A stretch of 19,831 nucleotides of DNA from NCBI GenBank assembly GCA_002469545.1, contig DKMK01000132.1, positions 1-19,831 on the forward strand, written 5' to 3'. This document shows, in pieces, positions 7,856 through 15,786 of this stretch. Source of the stretch: Rhodobacterales bacterium UBA7416 (GTDB lineage: Bacteria; Pseudomonadota; Alphaproteobacteria; Rhodobacterales; Rhodobacteraceae). Below the pieces are notes generated by a model. The model saw only the letters and a program-made list of their open reading frames with translations. It had not been told where the DNA came from and did not search any database. Position 1 is the stretch's first letter, and the number at the start of each line of letters is the position of its first letter. The position numbers were made by a program, and so were the translations under genes.

Positions 7856-8773
7856 ATGACAAACAAAATTTCCAATGCCTTTGATTTACTAGAGGCACGT
7901 GCAAGCGAAGGCCATGTTGGTGATCCCGTCGATCGCATTTCTGTGCGTGATTATACAAAAGATGTGGAAATCGGCGCATTCCAAGTGGAACGCGGTGTAA
8001 CCCAGCGCATTAAGTTCAATGTCGTGTTAGAAGTTTTACCGACTTCAGCCGCAGAAACGGATGATGTGGATCAGGTCTTATCATACGATTCAATTACCGA
8101 GGCGATTGACCACCAATTAGAAGTCGAACGCCTGAATTTGTTGGAAACACTGGCCGAACGCATTGCCACGCAAATTCTGGCACATAGGCAGGCATTACGC
8201 GTGTTTGTGCGTATTGAAAAGATGGATCGCATCCCCGGTAGTTTGGGCATTGAAATTGTGCGCACGCGACAAGACGAAGCACGCAATGTATCCCAAACGG
8301 CTGACGCCGCTGAAATCCATCCGTTAGTCATCTTTTTACCAAACGCATTGTTGCAAAGCCGTGATTTGAGTGTCTGGTTGGATGCAATTGCTGCATATGA
8401 ATTGCCCGCCGTGATTTGCACAGAGCCGTCAGGTTTAACTGTGCCAAGCGCAGATATGGCATCGGCGAACCGTCGTATTGATTTACTTGCTATCGAGCAA
8501 AATGCTTGGGTGTTGGCTGGCAAAGACGACCGTTGTGTCGTGGTTGATAGCCGCACAGAATTAGATTGGGCGATGAAAAACGGGCAATTATCTGTTTGGG
8601 CACCATCCAAGATGGTGTTGGACGCCGTAAATAAACCGGCATTTGGTGCAAAACCATTGGATTTGGCTGCTTGGTTTGCGGCAGAATTTTCAGCAGATCA
8701 CGTATCCATTTTAGGTTCAGGGCCATTTCGCGAAAAAATGAGAGTTGTTGCGCAACCAGAATTGCTTAGCTAA
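7856..8773 (+). CDS. folB: Dihydroneopterin aldolase with a long extra C-terminal domain
   Basis: Catalyses conversion of 7,8-dihydroneopterin to 6-hydroxymethyl-dihydropterin in folate synthesis. Residues about 25-135 form the FolB domain. By recalled alignment with the Staphylococcus aureus enzyme, the key residues are present: E45 (GAFQVER), Y77 (LSYDSI), E97 (NLLETLAERIA) and K122 (VRIEKMDRIPG). Typical FolB is about 120 residues; this product has 305. Residues about 150-305 make up a separate region (for example PLVIFLPNALLQSRDLSVWL and DHVSILGSGPFREKM) that I do not recognise. It is not an obvious FolK, because I see no FolK motifs. The ATG has AAGG 8 bases upstream. It is the first gene of a tight folB-folP-glmM unit, 27 bases before folP. 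Confidence 0.92.
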   Translation: MTNKISNAFDLLEARASEGHVGDPVDRISVRDYTKDVEIGAFQVERGVTQRIKFNVVLEVLPTSAAETDDVDQVLSYDSITEAIDHQLEVERLNLLETLAERIATQILAHRQALRVFVRIEKMDRIPGSLGIEIVRTRQDEARNVSQTADAAEIHPLVIFLPNALLQSRDLSVWLDAIAAYELPAVICTEPSGLTVPSADMASANRRIDLLAIEQNAWVLAGKDDRCVVVDSRTELDWAMKNGQLSVWAPSKMVLDAVNKPAFGAKPLDLAAWFAAEFSADHVSILGSGPFREKMRVVAQPELLS

Positions 8774-8800
8774 AATCACAACAGGATTTAAGGGGCTGGC

Positions 8801-9787
8801 ATGACGTATTATCGACCGATTACGAGTTATGGGCAGTGCCCAACCATGGGTGTCTCTCTAGCAGGTGGCGCAACTTGGTTTAGCCATGTCGAAGTTTTGT
8901 CGCGTGACGATGACTCACGTGTTATTCCCGCGTCTGATGTCCCCGATAAAATATTAGATAATTTAACAGCGCAGCGTGCCGATTTTGCTGGTCTAGGCAT
9001 GGCGCGCGCTCATGTCATGGGCGTGTTAAATACCACACCAGACAGCTTTTCTGATGGTGGCTTGCACGAAGATGCGGATACAGCAATCGCACGTGGGCGT
9101 GAAATGTTATCGCAAGGTGCCAGCATCATCGATGTCGGCGGAGAGAGCACGCGGCCCGGCGCCGATTTTGTTGACCGGATCGCAGAAATTAACCGCGTTT
9201 CACCTGTTGTCGAAGCATTAAGCAGTGATGCACTGATTTCAATTGATACCCGCAAAGCAGACGTGGCACGCGCCGCAATTACCGCTGGCGCAAGTATTTT
9301 TAATGATGTTACCGCGTTGAGCTTTGACCCGCGCAGTTTGACTGTCTTGGCGGAAACGGATGCATCGGTTTGCCTGATGCATGCCAGTGGTGATCCAAAA
9401 ACCATGCAAGATAACCCAAGTTATGGCGATGTTTTATTGGATGTGTATGATTATTTAGCACAGCGCGTGGCGTTGTGCGAAGCGGCTGGGATTCCAAAGT
9501 CGCGCATATCCATCGACCCGGGAATTGGGTTTGGAAAAACAACAGAACACAATTTGTTACTGATACGTGGGCTTTCGCTGTTTCATGGGCTTGGGTGTCC
9601 TATATTATTAGGGGTTTCGCGCAAAAGATTTATTGGCGAGTTGGGCCAAGCGCAAAATCCCGCTGATCGTGTTGGGGGCTCTATTGCGGTCGGTCTGGAA
9701 GGTTTGCGACAAGGGGTGCAGTTATTACGGGTGCATGATGTCAAAGAGACCGTTCAAGCAGTCCGATTATTTGAAGCAATGGGGTGA
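8801..9787 (+). CDS. folP: Dihydropteroate synthase
   Basis: Condenses 6-hydroxymethyl-dihydropterin pyrophosphate with p-aminobenzoate to give dihydropteroate; it is the target of sulfonamides. The 328-residue product is longer than the usual 270-285 because about 70 residues precede the barrel. Barrel motifs appear in order: VMGVLNTTPDSFSDGG (from about residue 72), IIDVGGESTRPGA, ISIDTRKADV, IFNDVTAL, LMHASGDPKTMQ, SIDPGIGFGKT, ILLGVSRKRFIG and the closing RVHDV. All regions for pterin and pABA binding appear intact. AAGGGG lies about 6 bases before the ATG. Immediate linkage to glmM is common in bacteria, and linkage to folB here makes a folate cluster. Confidence 0.96.
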   Translation: MTYYRPITSYGQCPTMGVSLAGGATWFSHVEVLSRDDDSRVIPASDVPDKILDNLTAQRADFAGLGMARAHVMGVLNTTPDSFSDGGLHEDADTAIARGREMLSQGASIIDVGGESTRPGADFVDRIAEINRVSPVVEALSSDALISIDTRKADVARAAITAGASIFNDVTALSFDPRSLTVLAETDASVCLMHASGDPKTMQDNPSYGDVLLDVYDYLAQRVALCEAAGIPKSRISIDPGIGFGKTTEHNLLLIRGLSLFHGLGCPILLGVSRKRFIGELGQAQNPADRVGGSIAVGLEGLRQGVQLLRVHDVKETVQAVRLFEAMG

Positions 9788-9793
9788 TTTAAA

Positions 9794-11134
9794 ATGGCAC
9801 GTAAGTATTTTGGAACAGACGGCGTTCGTGGTTTAGCGAACACGTTTCCGATGACGCCTGATTTGGCATTGAAATTGGGCGCAGCGGCGGGGCGTTATTT
9901 TCGGCGCGATAAAAAACAACACCGCGTTGTGATTGGCAAGGACACGCGCCGCTCGAGTTATATGTTTGAGAATGCTTTGACTGCTGGATTTACGTCCACT
10001 GGCATGGATGTCTATTTGTTGGGGCCGGTTCCGACACCCGCAGTTGGTGTTTTGACACGTTCCATGCGTGCGGACGTTGGTGTGATGATTTCAGCGTCTC
10101 ATAATCCTTACTTGGACAATGGGATTAAGTTTTTTGGGCCCGATGGGTTTAAATTATCTGACGAAGCTGAAATCCAAATAGAAACGTTTTTGGATGCAGA
10201 AATCGATTATGCAAAGGCAGAAAATATTGGTCGTGCACAACGTATTGATGATGCATTGGGGCGCTATATGGAATTTGCAAAATCTGCATTTCCACGTCAA
10301 AAATTGCTGGATGGCATGAAGGTTGTGATCGATTGCGCACACGGTGCTGCATATAAAGCGGCCCCAATCTTGTTATGGGAATTAGGCGCCGAAGTAATCG
10401 CATTGGGCACAAGCCCAAATGGCTATAACATTAACGAAGGCTGTGGATCAACCCAGCCAGCAATGGCGGCAAATGCCGTTTTGCAACATGGCGCTGATGT
10501 TGGAATTTGTTTGGATGGTGATGCAGATCGTGTGATCTTGATCGACGAAAAAGGTCGTGTTGCCGATGGCGACCAGTTGATGGGCTTGATTGCAACCCAA
10601 TGGGCGTCAAAAGGGACATTGGCCAAGAACACGTTGGTGGCAACGGTTATGTCTAACATGGGTCTGGAACGCCATTTGAATGGTCTAGGCATTGATTTAC
10701 TGCGCACCAACGTTGGCGATCGATATGTTGTCGAAGCAATGCGCAATGGTGGATATAATCTGGGCGGCGAACAATCTGGTCATATTGTGATGACTGATTA
10801 TGCGACAACGGGTGATGGATTGATGGCGGGTTTGCAGTTTCTGAATGCCGTCGTCGAAAGTGGCCTGCCAGCAAGTCAATTGATTGATGTTTTTGAACCG
10901 ATGCCACAATTGTTGGAAAACGTGCGATTTGAAGCCGGTAGCGCTCCGCTGGAAGCCGAAAATGTAAAAGAGGCAATCCGTGCAGGCGAAGCCAGCTTTG
11001 GTGATCGCGGTCGTTTGTTGATCCGCAAATCAGGTACAGAGCCGTTGGTTCGGGTAATGGGGGAATGCGAAGATTCCACACTGTTGCACACCGTTGTCAT
11101 GGACATTGCACAGGCCGTCAAAGACGCCGCTTAG
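9794..11134 (+). CDS. glmM: Phosphoglucosamine mutase
   Basis: Converts glucosamine-6-phosphate to glucosamine-1-phosphate, a step toward UDP-N-acetylglucosamine for peptidoglycan and lipopolysaccharide. The 446-residue product is the usual length. It starts ARKYFGTDGVRG as expected. The phosphoserine loop is MISASHNP with the active serine at S102. The metal loop CLDGDADR places aspartates at 241, 243 and 245. The sugar-binding GGEQSGH block and the phosphate-binding RKSGTEPLVRVM block near the C-terminus are present. The ATG is 6 bases after the folP stop; a GGGGTG at the folP end probably serves as its ribosome-binding site. Its stop codon overlaps that of the convergent exporter gene by four bases, so no terminator can lie between them. 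Confidence 0.97.
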   Translation: MARKYFGTDGVRGLANTFPMTPDLALKLGAAAGRYFRRDKKQHRVVIGKDTRRSSYMFENALTAGFTSTGMDVYLLGPVPTPAVGVLTRSMRADVGVMISASHNPYLDNGIKFFGPDGFKLSDEAEIQIETFLDAEIDYAKAENIGRAQRIDDALGRYMEFAKSAFPRQKLLDGMKVVIDCAHGAAYKAAPILLWELGAEVIALGTSPNGYNINEGCGSTQPAMAANAVLQHGADVGICLDGDADRVILIDEKGRVADGDQLMGLIATQWASKGTLAKNTLVATVMSNMGLERHLNGLGIDLLRTNVGDRYVVEAMRNGGYNLGGEQSGHIVMTDYATTGDGLMAGLQFLNAVVESGLPASQLIDVFEPMPQLLENVRFEAGSAPLEAENVKEAIRAGEASFGDRGRLLIRKSGTEPLVRVMGECEDSTLLHTVVMDIAQAVKDAA

Positions 11135-12039
11135 GTTTGGCGTTTCTTGCTTTGGCTGATGGCTAATCCCAGCAAGATCAATGCAAATGCGGCTAAGAAA
11201 CTGGGCGGAACCTTTTCGCCCAGAAAAACCACACCAAATACAACAGCCCACAACGGCACTTGGTAATTGACCAAGACCATAAATGCAGGGCCGGCCGTGT
11301 TGATGATCCCAACCAGTAAAATCGTCGCCAACGCCGTTGGAAACAGCCCAAGGAAAACCGTAGCCATCAATGCCGTGTTATCCGCGGGCCATTGTGGAAT
11401 ACCTTCGAATATCAAAACGACAGGCAACATTGTGAATGTACCAATAATTAAACCACCCGCGGCATAGGCCATGATGGATACAGGCGGGCACAGGCGCGTA
11501 TTAATCGTGCCCAATCCGTAACACAGCGCTGCAGTGATACATGCGATACGCGCAATGGGTTCCAAGCTGGCTCCTGTACCCGCCATCAATTGCGCCGGGC
11601 CGATCAAAATAATCATGCCAATAAAGCCAATGATGAAACCGATAATCTTGCGTCCTGTCATCTCGTTACTTTTCAAAATGAAATGCGACAGGGGCAAAAC
11701 TAGTAAGGGAACAAAGGCCATGGTGACGCCTGCAAATCCGGAACTGACATAAAGTTGCCCCCAATTCAGTAATGAAAATGGGATCGCATTAGTGATCAAG
11801 CCCATGATGGCGATATGCACCCAAATGCGGCGATCCGTGGCCGTCGAAAATCCGGGAAACTTACGACCCGTTGCCAATGTCACAGCCAATAAAACAATTG
11901 ATGCCAAGAACAGGCGTAGAAACGCCACGGTCATTGGCCCAAAGCTGCCCAACGCCAATTTCGCCGCCATGAAAGAGCCACCCCATATCGCGCCAAGGAT
12001 TATAAGAGCAATCCAATTGCCAAGAGTGGGTTTTGTCAT
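11131..12039 (-). CDS. EamA-family (drug/metabolite superfamily) transporter
   Basis: Inner-membrane protein of 302 residues, almost entirely hydrophobic, with about ten predicted membrane segments in two related halves. The first half begins WIALIILGAIWGGSFMAAKLAL, the typical EamA start with a WG-x-SF motif and a conserved lysine. The second half repeats the fold and ends VVFLGEKVPPSFLAAFALILLGL, the usual second-EamA signature with a glutamate-containing loop. Members export amino acids, metabolites or drugs; the substrate cannot be deduced. It is convergent with glmM, and its own stop overlaps the glmM stop. About 240 bases separate its start from the next gene on the same strand. I saw no clear ribosome-binding site before the ATG. 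Confidence 0.88.
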   Translation of the reverse strand: MTKPTLGNWIALIILGAIWGGSFMAAKLALGSFGPMTVAFLRLFLASIVLLAVTLATGRKFPGFSTATDRRIWVHIAIMGLITNAIPFSLLNWGQLYVSSGFAGVTMAFVPLLVLPLSHFILKSNEMTGRKIIGFIIGFIGMIILIGPAQLMAGTGASLEPIARIACITAALCYGLGTINTRLCPPVSIMAYAAGGLIIGTFTMLPVVLIFEGIPQWPADNTALMATVFLGLFPTALATILLVGIINTAGPAFMVLVNYQVPLWAVVFGVVFLGEKVPPSFLAAFALILLGLAISQSKKRQT

Positions 12040-12253
12040 AATTTTTCGATCTTTTTATCAGGTTGGGTAACCGCGTGGCAAAAGCGACGTGTCTAATATC
12101 ACTGTGTAGGCGTTTAAACAAAAAGTGAAGAAAAAAGGACCATCCATCACAAATAGGAATGGAGCCAATCAGCAAGTGTTATGTGCAGCTGCCAAGGGAT
12201 TTCAAATAACTTGTGCGTTTTAGGATTATTTAGCACTTTTCTCTGAATTGAAT

Positions 12254-12273
12254 GGCGCGGCGATCACCGCGCC
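12254..12273 (-). terminator. GC-rich hairpin after the hemerythrin-like gene, possible terminator
   Basis: GGCGCGG (12254-12260) is the exact complement of CCGCGCC (12267-12273) around a 6-base loop. It sits 3 bases beyond the stop codon of the hemerythrin-like gene. The stem is strong, but the following bases on the minus strand lack a T run, so termination by this hairpin alone is uncertain. Confidence 0.5.
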
Positions 12274-12276
12274 AAA

Positions 12277-12840
12277 CTATCCGCGCATTTTGTGATGCAA
12301 CAAGATGGGCACGACCAAGTCTTCTTCATCCGCCAAATGACGCGCAAGGAATGTCTCAATCGCCTGCGTTGTTGTCAAAAGCTTCCCAGCTTCCTCATAC
12401 GCCAAGGCAGGATCAAGTTGCGACAGCTTTAAAGTACGGTTTCCTACATTGGTAAAATCATCCAAGATTTTGTCCATCTCGGTATGATCGGTTTCCAACA
12501 TGTCCAAACCAACATCAAAACGATTGTCCGCCGCACTTAACTCTGGAAAATATTCGTGATCTTCCCAATGGTGATGCCCATGCAGATTATTCACCAACTG
12601 ATTGCCGTAAAAACCAATACGCCCACCAAATTCATCAACAGATCTATTTCTATCCAGAAACATTTGCGTTTCCTTGGTCAAAATTGCGCCCAAGCGTTTG
12701 AACATTTGATGCGCGCCCATCCAGTGTTGTATTGATTGCGCGAAATTAGGGTGATCAGGCCACGCCTCGCGCGGGTAATCAGCCAACAAGGTTTGGAATT
12801 CCACCGGAAGCCCGTCTCGTTCATGAATTGCATATGTCAT
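12277..12840 (-). CDS. Hemerythrin-like (HHE) domain protein
   Basis: Small cytoplasmic protein of 187 residues with the spacing of histidine and acidic residues expected of a four-helix di-iron hemerythrin-like bundle. Candidate metal ligands are H44 (MGAH), a histidine cluster H87/H89/H90/H91/H95 with E93 and E96 (LHGHHHWEDHE), H119 (ETDHTEMD), and H168 with E172/E173 (ARHLADEED). There is no signal peptide or membrane segment. Such proteins bind oxygen or nitric oxide, or act in iron handling; none of these roles can be chosen from sequence. I see no good ribosome-binding site before the ATG. The gene lies alone between the exporter and the GFA gene on the same strand. Confidence 0.82.
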   Translation of the reverse strand: MTYAIHERDGLPVEFQTLLADYPREAWPDHPNFAQSIQHWMGAHQMFKRLGAILTKETQMFLDRNRSVDEFGGRIGFYGNQLVNNLHGHHHWEDHEYFPELSAADNRFDVGLDMLETDHTEMDKILDDFTNVGNRTLKLSQLDPALAYEEAGKLLTTTQAIETFLARHLADEEDLVVPILLHHKMRG

Positions 12841-12973
12841 GGGGTGAATGTAATTATGTGGGGGACAGTGACAAGGTGGTGTATTGGGTGGCGGTTATGC
12901 GGAGTTTGCATAGATAAAGCCGTCAGAGTAGGCTTCGTTGTACATTGTTAAAGCCTGCTTGGAGCCCAAAGTG

Positions 12974-13423
12974 CTATTCACTTGGCCCAATGCTATCTGG
13001 CTCATTTCCGGCTTTTGGGAGGTTAAGAAAACGAGGGAGCTTGTCGGCTGCGTCATACCATTTAACTCGCTCACTATGAAAGACGTGTTTTTGAGGTGGA
13101 AACAAGTCTGGTTCATCCATCGTTCCAACAAAGAAACCGATGACGACGTCTCCCTGCCACTCAGATTCATATGAAAGAGGTGTTCCACAATCTCCGCAAT
13201 AAGTCCGATTAACATCAGGTGAAGATTGATATATTTTACGCTGACCCTTATTGAATATAACATTTTCATCGAGATACACTGAATATACGACTGCAGGGGC
13301 ACCAGTAGTTTTCCTGCAAGTCTCACAATGGCAAAACGCAACGTAGTCTGGTTCTGTTGTCACTTCGTATCGAATCGAACCACAGTGACACCCGCCTTTG
13401 GCTTTGTCGGGATAAGCGTTCAT
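12974..13423 (-). CDS. GFA-family zinc protein (CENP-V/GFA fold)
   Basis: A 149-residue protein with the cysteine pattern of the GFA family, which includes glutathione-dependent formaldehyde-activating enzymes. The first motif is GGCHCGSIRYE (C12, C14), the second AFCHCETCRKTTGAP (C31, C33, C36), and the third TYCGDCGTPL (C76, C79). These seven cysteines would form the structural and catalytic zinc sites. A strong GAGGGAG lies about 7 bases before the ATG. Many family members have no proven link to formaldehyde, and I see no formaldehyde or glutathione genes nearby, so the substrate is open. It is preceded by the ilvC terminator region and appears to be its own transcription unit. Confidence 0.88.
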   Translation of the reverse strand: MNAYPDKAKGGCHCGSIRYEVTTEPDYVAFCHCETCRKTTGAPAVVYSVYLDENVIFNKGQRKIYQSSPDVNRTYCGDCGTPLSYESEWQGDVVIGFFVGTMDEPDLFPPQKHVFHSERVKWYDAADKLPRFLNLPKAGNEPDSIGPSE

Positions 13424-13592
13424 AAAATTCTCCCTCTATATATCTTGCGTAACAGTTAAACATACTTGCATCAATTATCCTATCCTTTCATCCATAGGGT
13501 ATTGGTTGCAATTAGGATCAGATTGCCAGAGGGCAGCTTTGTCCCCATAGCAGACAAATCAGCTACTTATAGGTACAGTGGTGCCTCGTTAC

Positions 13593-13623
13593 AAAAAAAG
13601 GCCGCCCCCCATGGGGACGGCCT
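13593..13623 (-). terminator. Strong intrinsic terminator of ilvC
   Basis: On the minus strand AGGCCGTCCCC pairs with GGGGGCGGCCT (11 pairs, one of them G-T) around a 3-base loop and is followed by a T run. It lies 23 bases past the ilvC stop codon. This separates ilvC from the GFA gene downstream. Confidence 0.93.
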
Positions 13624-13646
13624 AAGTTTTGAAATGTAAAAGGCGT

Positions 13647-14669
13647 TTAGTTACGCTCTTTGTCCACCATTTTACCTGCAGAAATCCAAGGCATCATAGC
13701 GCGCAATTTGCCGCCAACCAATTCGATTTGGTGCTCGTCGTTTGAACGACGTGATGCTTTGATTGTTGGTTGACCAACAGCATTTTCCAACATGAAATCA
13801 CGAACGAATTTACCGTTTTGGATATCTGTAAGAACAGCTTTCATGTTTGCCTTCGTTTCTTCGTATGGCAAGATACGTGGGCCAGATACGTATTGACCGT
13901 ATTCAGCAGTGTTAGAGATAGAGTAATCCATGTTTGCGATGCCGCCTTCATAGATTAGGTCCACGATCAATTTTGTTTCGTGTAGACACTCGAAGTAAGC
14001 CATTTCAGGTTCGTAACCTGCTTCAACCAAAGTTTCAAAACCCATGCGGATCAATTCAACGATACCGCCACACAAAACAGCCTGTTCGCCGAATAGGTCT
14101 GTTTCACACTCTTCGCGGAAATCAGTTTCGATGATGCCTGAACGGCCGCCACCAATTGCGGAACAGTATGATTTACCGATTTCCAAAGCGTTGCCAGATG
14201 CGTCTTTGTCAACAGCAACCAAGCAAGGAACGCCGCCACCTTTGGTGTATTCGCCGCGTACTGTGTGACCTGGGCCTTTGGGCGCCATCATGATTACGTC
14301 GATGCCTTCTTTTGGTTCGATCAAACCAAAGTGTACGTTCAAACCGTGGGCAAATGCGATTGCAGCGCCTTCGCGGATGTTGTCGTGTACGTATTTTTTG
14401 TATGTGTCTGCCTGTAATTCGTCAGGCATTGTGAACATGATAACATCGGCCCAAGCCGCTGCTTCTGCGATGCCCATTGTTTTCAGGCCTTCGCCTTCTG
14501 CTTTCTTGATCGAAGGTGAACCTTCGCGAAGCGCAACAACAACATTTTTCGCGCCTGAATCGCGTAGGTTCAACGCATGGGCGTGACCTTGTGAACCGTA
14601 GCCCAAGATAGCAACGTTCAAGTTTTTAATCAGGTTAACATCGCAATCGCGATCGTAATATACACGCAT
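13647..14669 (-). CDS. ilvC: Ketol-acid reductoisomerase (class I, NADP+)
   Basis: Catalyses the Mg-dependent isomeroreduction of acetolactate and acetohydroxybutyrate, the second common step of valine, leucine and isoleucine synthesis. At 340 residues it is the short class I form. The Rossmann loop is GYGSQGHAHALNLRDSG (from residue 23). Arg48, Ser51 and Ser53 in LREGSPS fit NADPH rather than NADH use. The catalytic histidine is H108 (FAHG), and metal ligands fall at D191, E195, E227 and E231. GPGHTVRGEY and the C-terminal all-helical knotted domain are present. GGAG lies 7 bases before the ATG. It has its own promoter and terminator, and two Lrp/AsnC regulators diverge from it, which suggests they control it. 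Confidence 0.97.
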   Translation of the reverse strand: MRVYYDRDCDVNLIKNLNVAILGYGSQGHAHALNLRDSGAKNVVVALREGSPSIKKAEGEGLKTMGIAEAAAWADVIMFTMPDELQADTYKKYVHDNIREGAAIAFAHGLNVHFGLIEPKEGIDVIMMAPKGPGHTVRGEYTKGGGVPCLVAVDKDASGNALEIGKSYCSAIGGGRSGIIETDFREECETDLFGEQAVLCGGIVELIRMGFETLVEAGYEPEMAYFECLHETKLIVDLIYEGGIANMDYSISNTAEYGQYVSGPRILPYEETKANMKAVLTDIQNGKFVRDFMLENAVGQPTIKASRRSNDEHQIELVGGKLRAMMPWISAGKMVDKERN

Positions 14670-14701
14670 GATTTTCTCCTATGTCATGATCTAGGCCATA
14701 A

Positions 14702-14732
14702 ACTATACGAATTGGGCATGAAGTGGTTTCAA
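14702..14732 (-). promoter_or_regulatory. Candidate ilvC promoter
   Basis: On the minus strand a TTGAAA (14727-14732) and a TATAGT (14702-14707) are separated by 19 bases, slightly longer than ideal. TATAGT lies about 30 bases before the ilvC ATG. On the plus strand a TTGACA at 14736-14741 could be the -35 box of the regulator pair, but its -10 partner at 14759-14764 (TAGTTA) is poor. The AT-rich block between (14731-14757) is a plausible binding site for an Lrp-type protein. Confidence 0.45.
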
Positions 14733-14796
14733 AATTTGACATTTTTAAACATTTTTTGTAGTTATCATGCGTTATATTTATTAAAATGGTAAATTC

Positions 14797-15258
14797 ATGC
14801 GCGAATTGGATGCAATTGATCGAAAAATACTGCGTTTCCTTCAGGATGACGCATTAATCTCTGCCGCTGACTTGGCTGATCATGTGGGGGTTGGGGCCGC
14901 GTCTTGTTGGCGGCGCATTGAACGTATGGAGCAAAGTGGTGTCATCCGCGAACGCAAAGTTGTGATCGATCCCAAGGCATTGGGGTTAGAGGTAGAGGTG
15001 TCGTTGCGTGTCACATTGGACAAGACCCAAACCGATGCATTTGATCGCTTTATCGAAGCGGCCCGTGATGTACGCGAGGTGAATGAAATCCAAACCTTCT
15101 TGGGGCGTGTGGATGTGCGTTTAAACGTTTTGGCCCGCGATATGGCCCATTATCAGGAAATATACCGCACCCGCATTCTGGCTTTGCCCCATATCGCAGA
15201 TATCGAGGCATTGATGCTGGTGGCAAACGTTATGACCAAAGAGGCGTTACCGTTGTGA
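14797..15258 (+). CDS. Lrp/AsnC-family transcription regulator, first of a pair
   Basis: A DNA-binding regulator of 153 residues with the standard Lrp layout. The N-terminal winged helix-turn-helix (about 5-60) includes ISAADLADHVGVGAASCWRR and IERMEQSGVI. The C-terminal RAM ligand-binding domain (about 65-145) begins EVEVSLRVTL and contains a VREVNEIQTFLGRVDVRLNV stretch. Such proteins usually form octamers that sense amino acids. It is transcribed away from ilvC, with 127 bases between the two starts, so control of ilvC and of itself is the simplest hypothesis. There is no clear ribosome-binding site at the ATG. Its stop overlaps the start of the second regulator (GTGA), so the two are made together. 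Confidence 0.92.
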   Translation: MRELDAIDRKILRFLQDDALISAADLADHVGVGAASCWRRIERMEQSGVIRERKVVIDPKALGLEVEVSLRVTLDKTQTDAFDRFIEAARDVREVNEIQTFLGRVDVRLNVLARDMAHYQEIYRTRILALPHIADIEALMLVANVMTKEALPL

Positions 15259-15710
15259 TCGATCTCGATGACACAGATCGCGCATTATTGCGTGCCTTAC
15301 AGGGTGATGGTTCGGCCAAAGCATCCGATTTGGGCCGCGCTGTTGGCCTCTCGCAACCCGCAACTTGGCGACGTGTTAAGCGGCTTGAGGATGCAGGCGT
15401 CATAGCCGGGCGGCGCGTGGTTTTGGACGCGGCCAAACTGGGGTTCGGCGTGACCGTTTTTCTGGGCATCAAACTCGCCACCAAAGGACGTGTTTCACTC
15501 GAAGACTTTGAACGGGCCGTATCCGCCATCCCCGAAGTGCAATTGGTTCAACACGTCTTGGGCATGTATGACTACAGGCTGAAGGTCGTCGCACCAGACC
15601 TGTCCGATTTTGAACGCGTGTTACGCCGCCGTATTATGACCCTGCCAGGTGTAGGTGACGTCGAAGCAAATGTTCTATTATCCGAAGAAAAACGACCATT
15701 GCCAATTTAA
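15255..15710 (+). CDS. Lrp/AsnC-family transcription regulator, second of a pair
   Basis: A second Lrp-type regulator of 151 residues starting at GTG within the overlap with the first gene. The helix-turn-helix reads AKASDLGRAVGLSQPATWRR followed by VKRLEDAGVI. The RAM domain contains VTVFLGIKL and IPEVQLVQHVLGMYDYRLKV. It is a paralog of its neighbour but clearly diverged, which suggests different ligands or a mixed oligomer. Translation is likely coupled to the first gene, giving near-equal amounts. No terminator is obvious in the 76 bases before the aminotransferase-like gene. Confidence 0.92.
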   Translation: MIDLDDTDRALLRALQGDGSAKASDLGRAVGLSQPATWRRVKRLEDAGVIAGRRVVLDAAKLGFGVTVFLGIKLATKGRVSLEDFERAVSAIPEVQLVQHVLGMYDYRLKVVAPDLSDFERVLRRRIMTLPGVGDVEANVLLSEEKRPLPI

Positions 15711-15786
15711 CGCAGTTGTTGTCGGTTTACTTGGGGTGCGGTGCGTGTAAATGATTATTCTGATGTGAAAATGCAAAGGAAAAATC

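Noticed and set aside
12895..13341. A 148-residue minus-strand open frame overlapping the GFA gene and running past its end
   Set aside because: The GFA frame has seven family cysteines and a strong ribosome-binding site; the other frame has no domain. Its tail beyond the GFA stop made me consider a frameshift, but the GFA protein already has a normal length.
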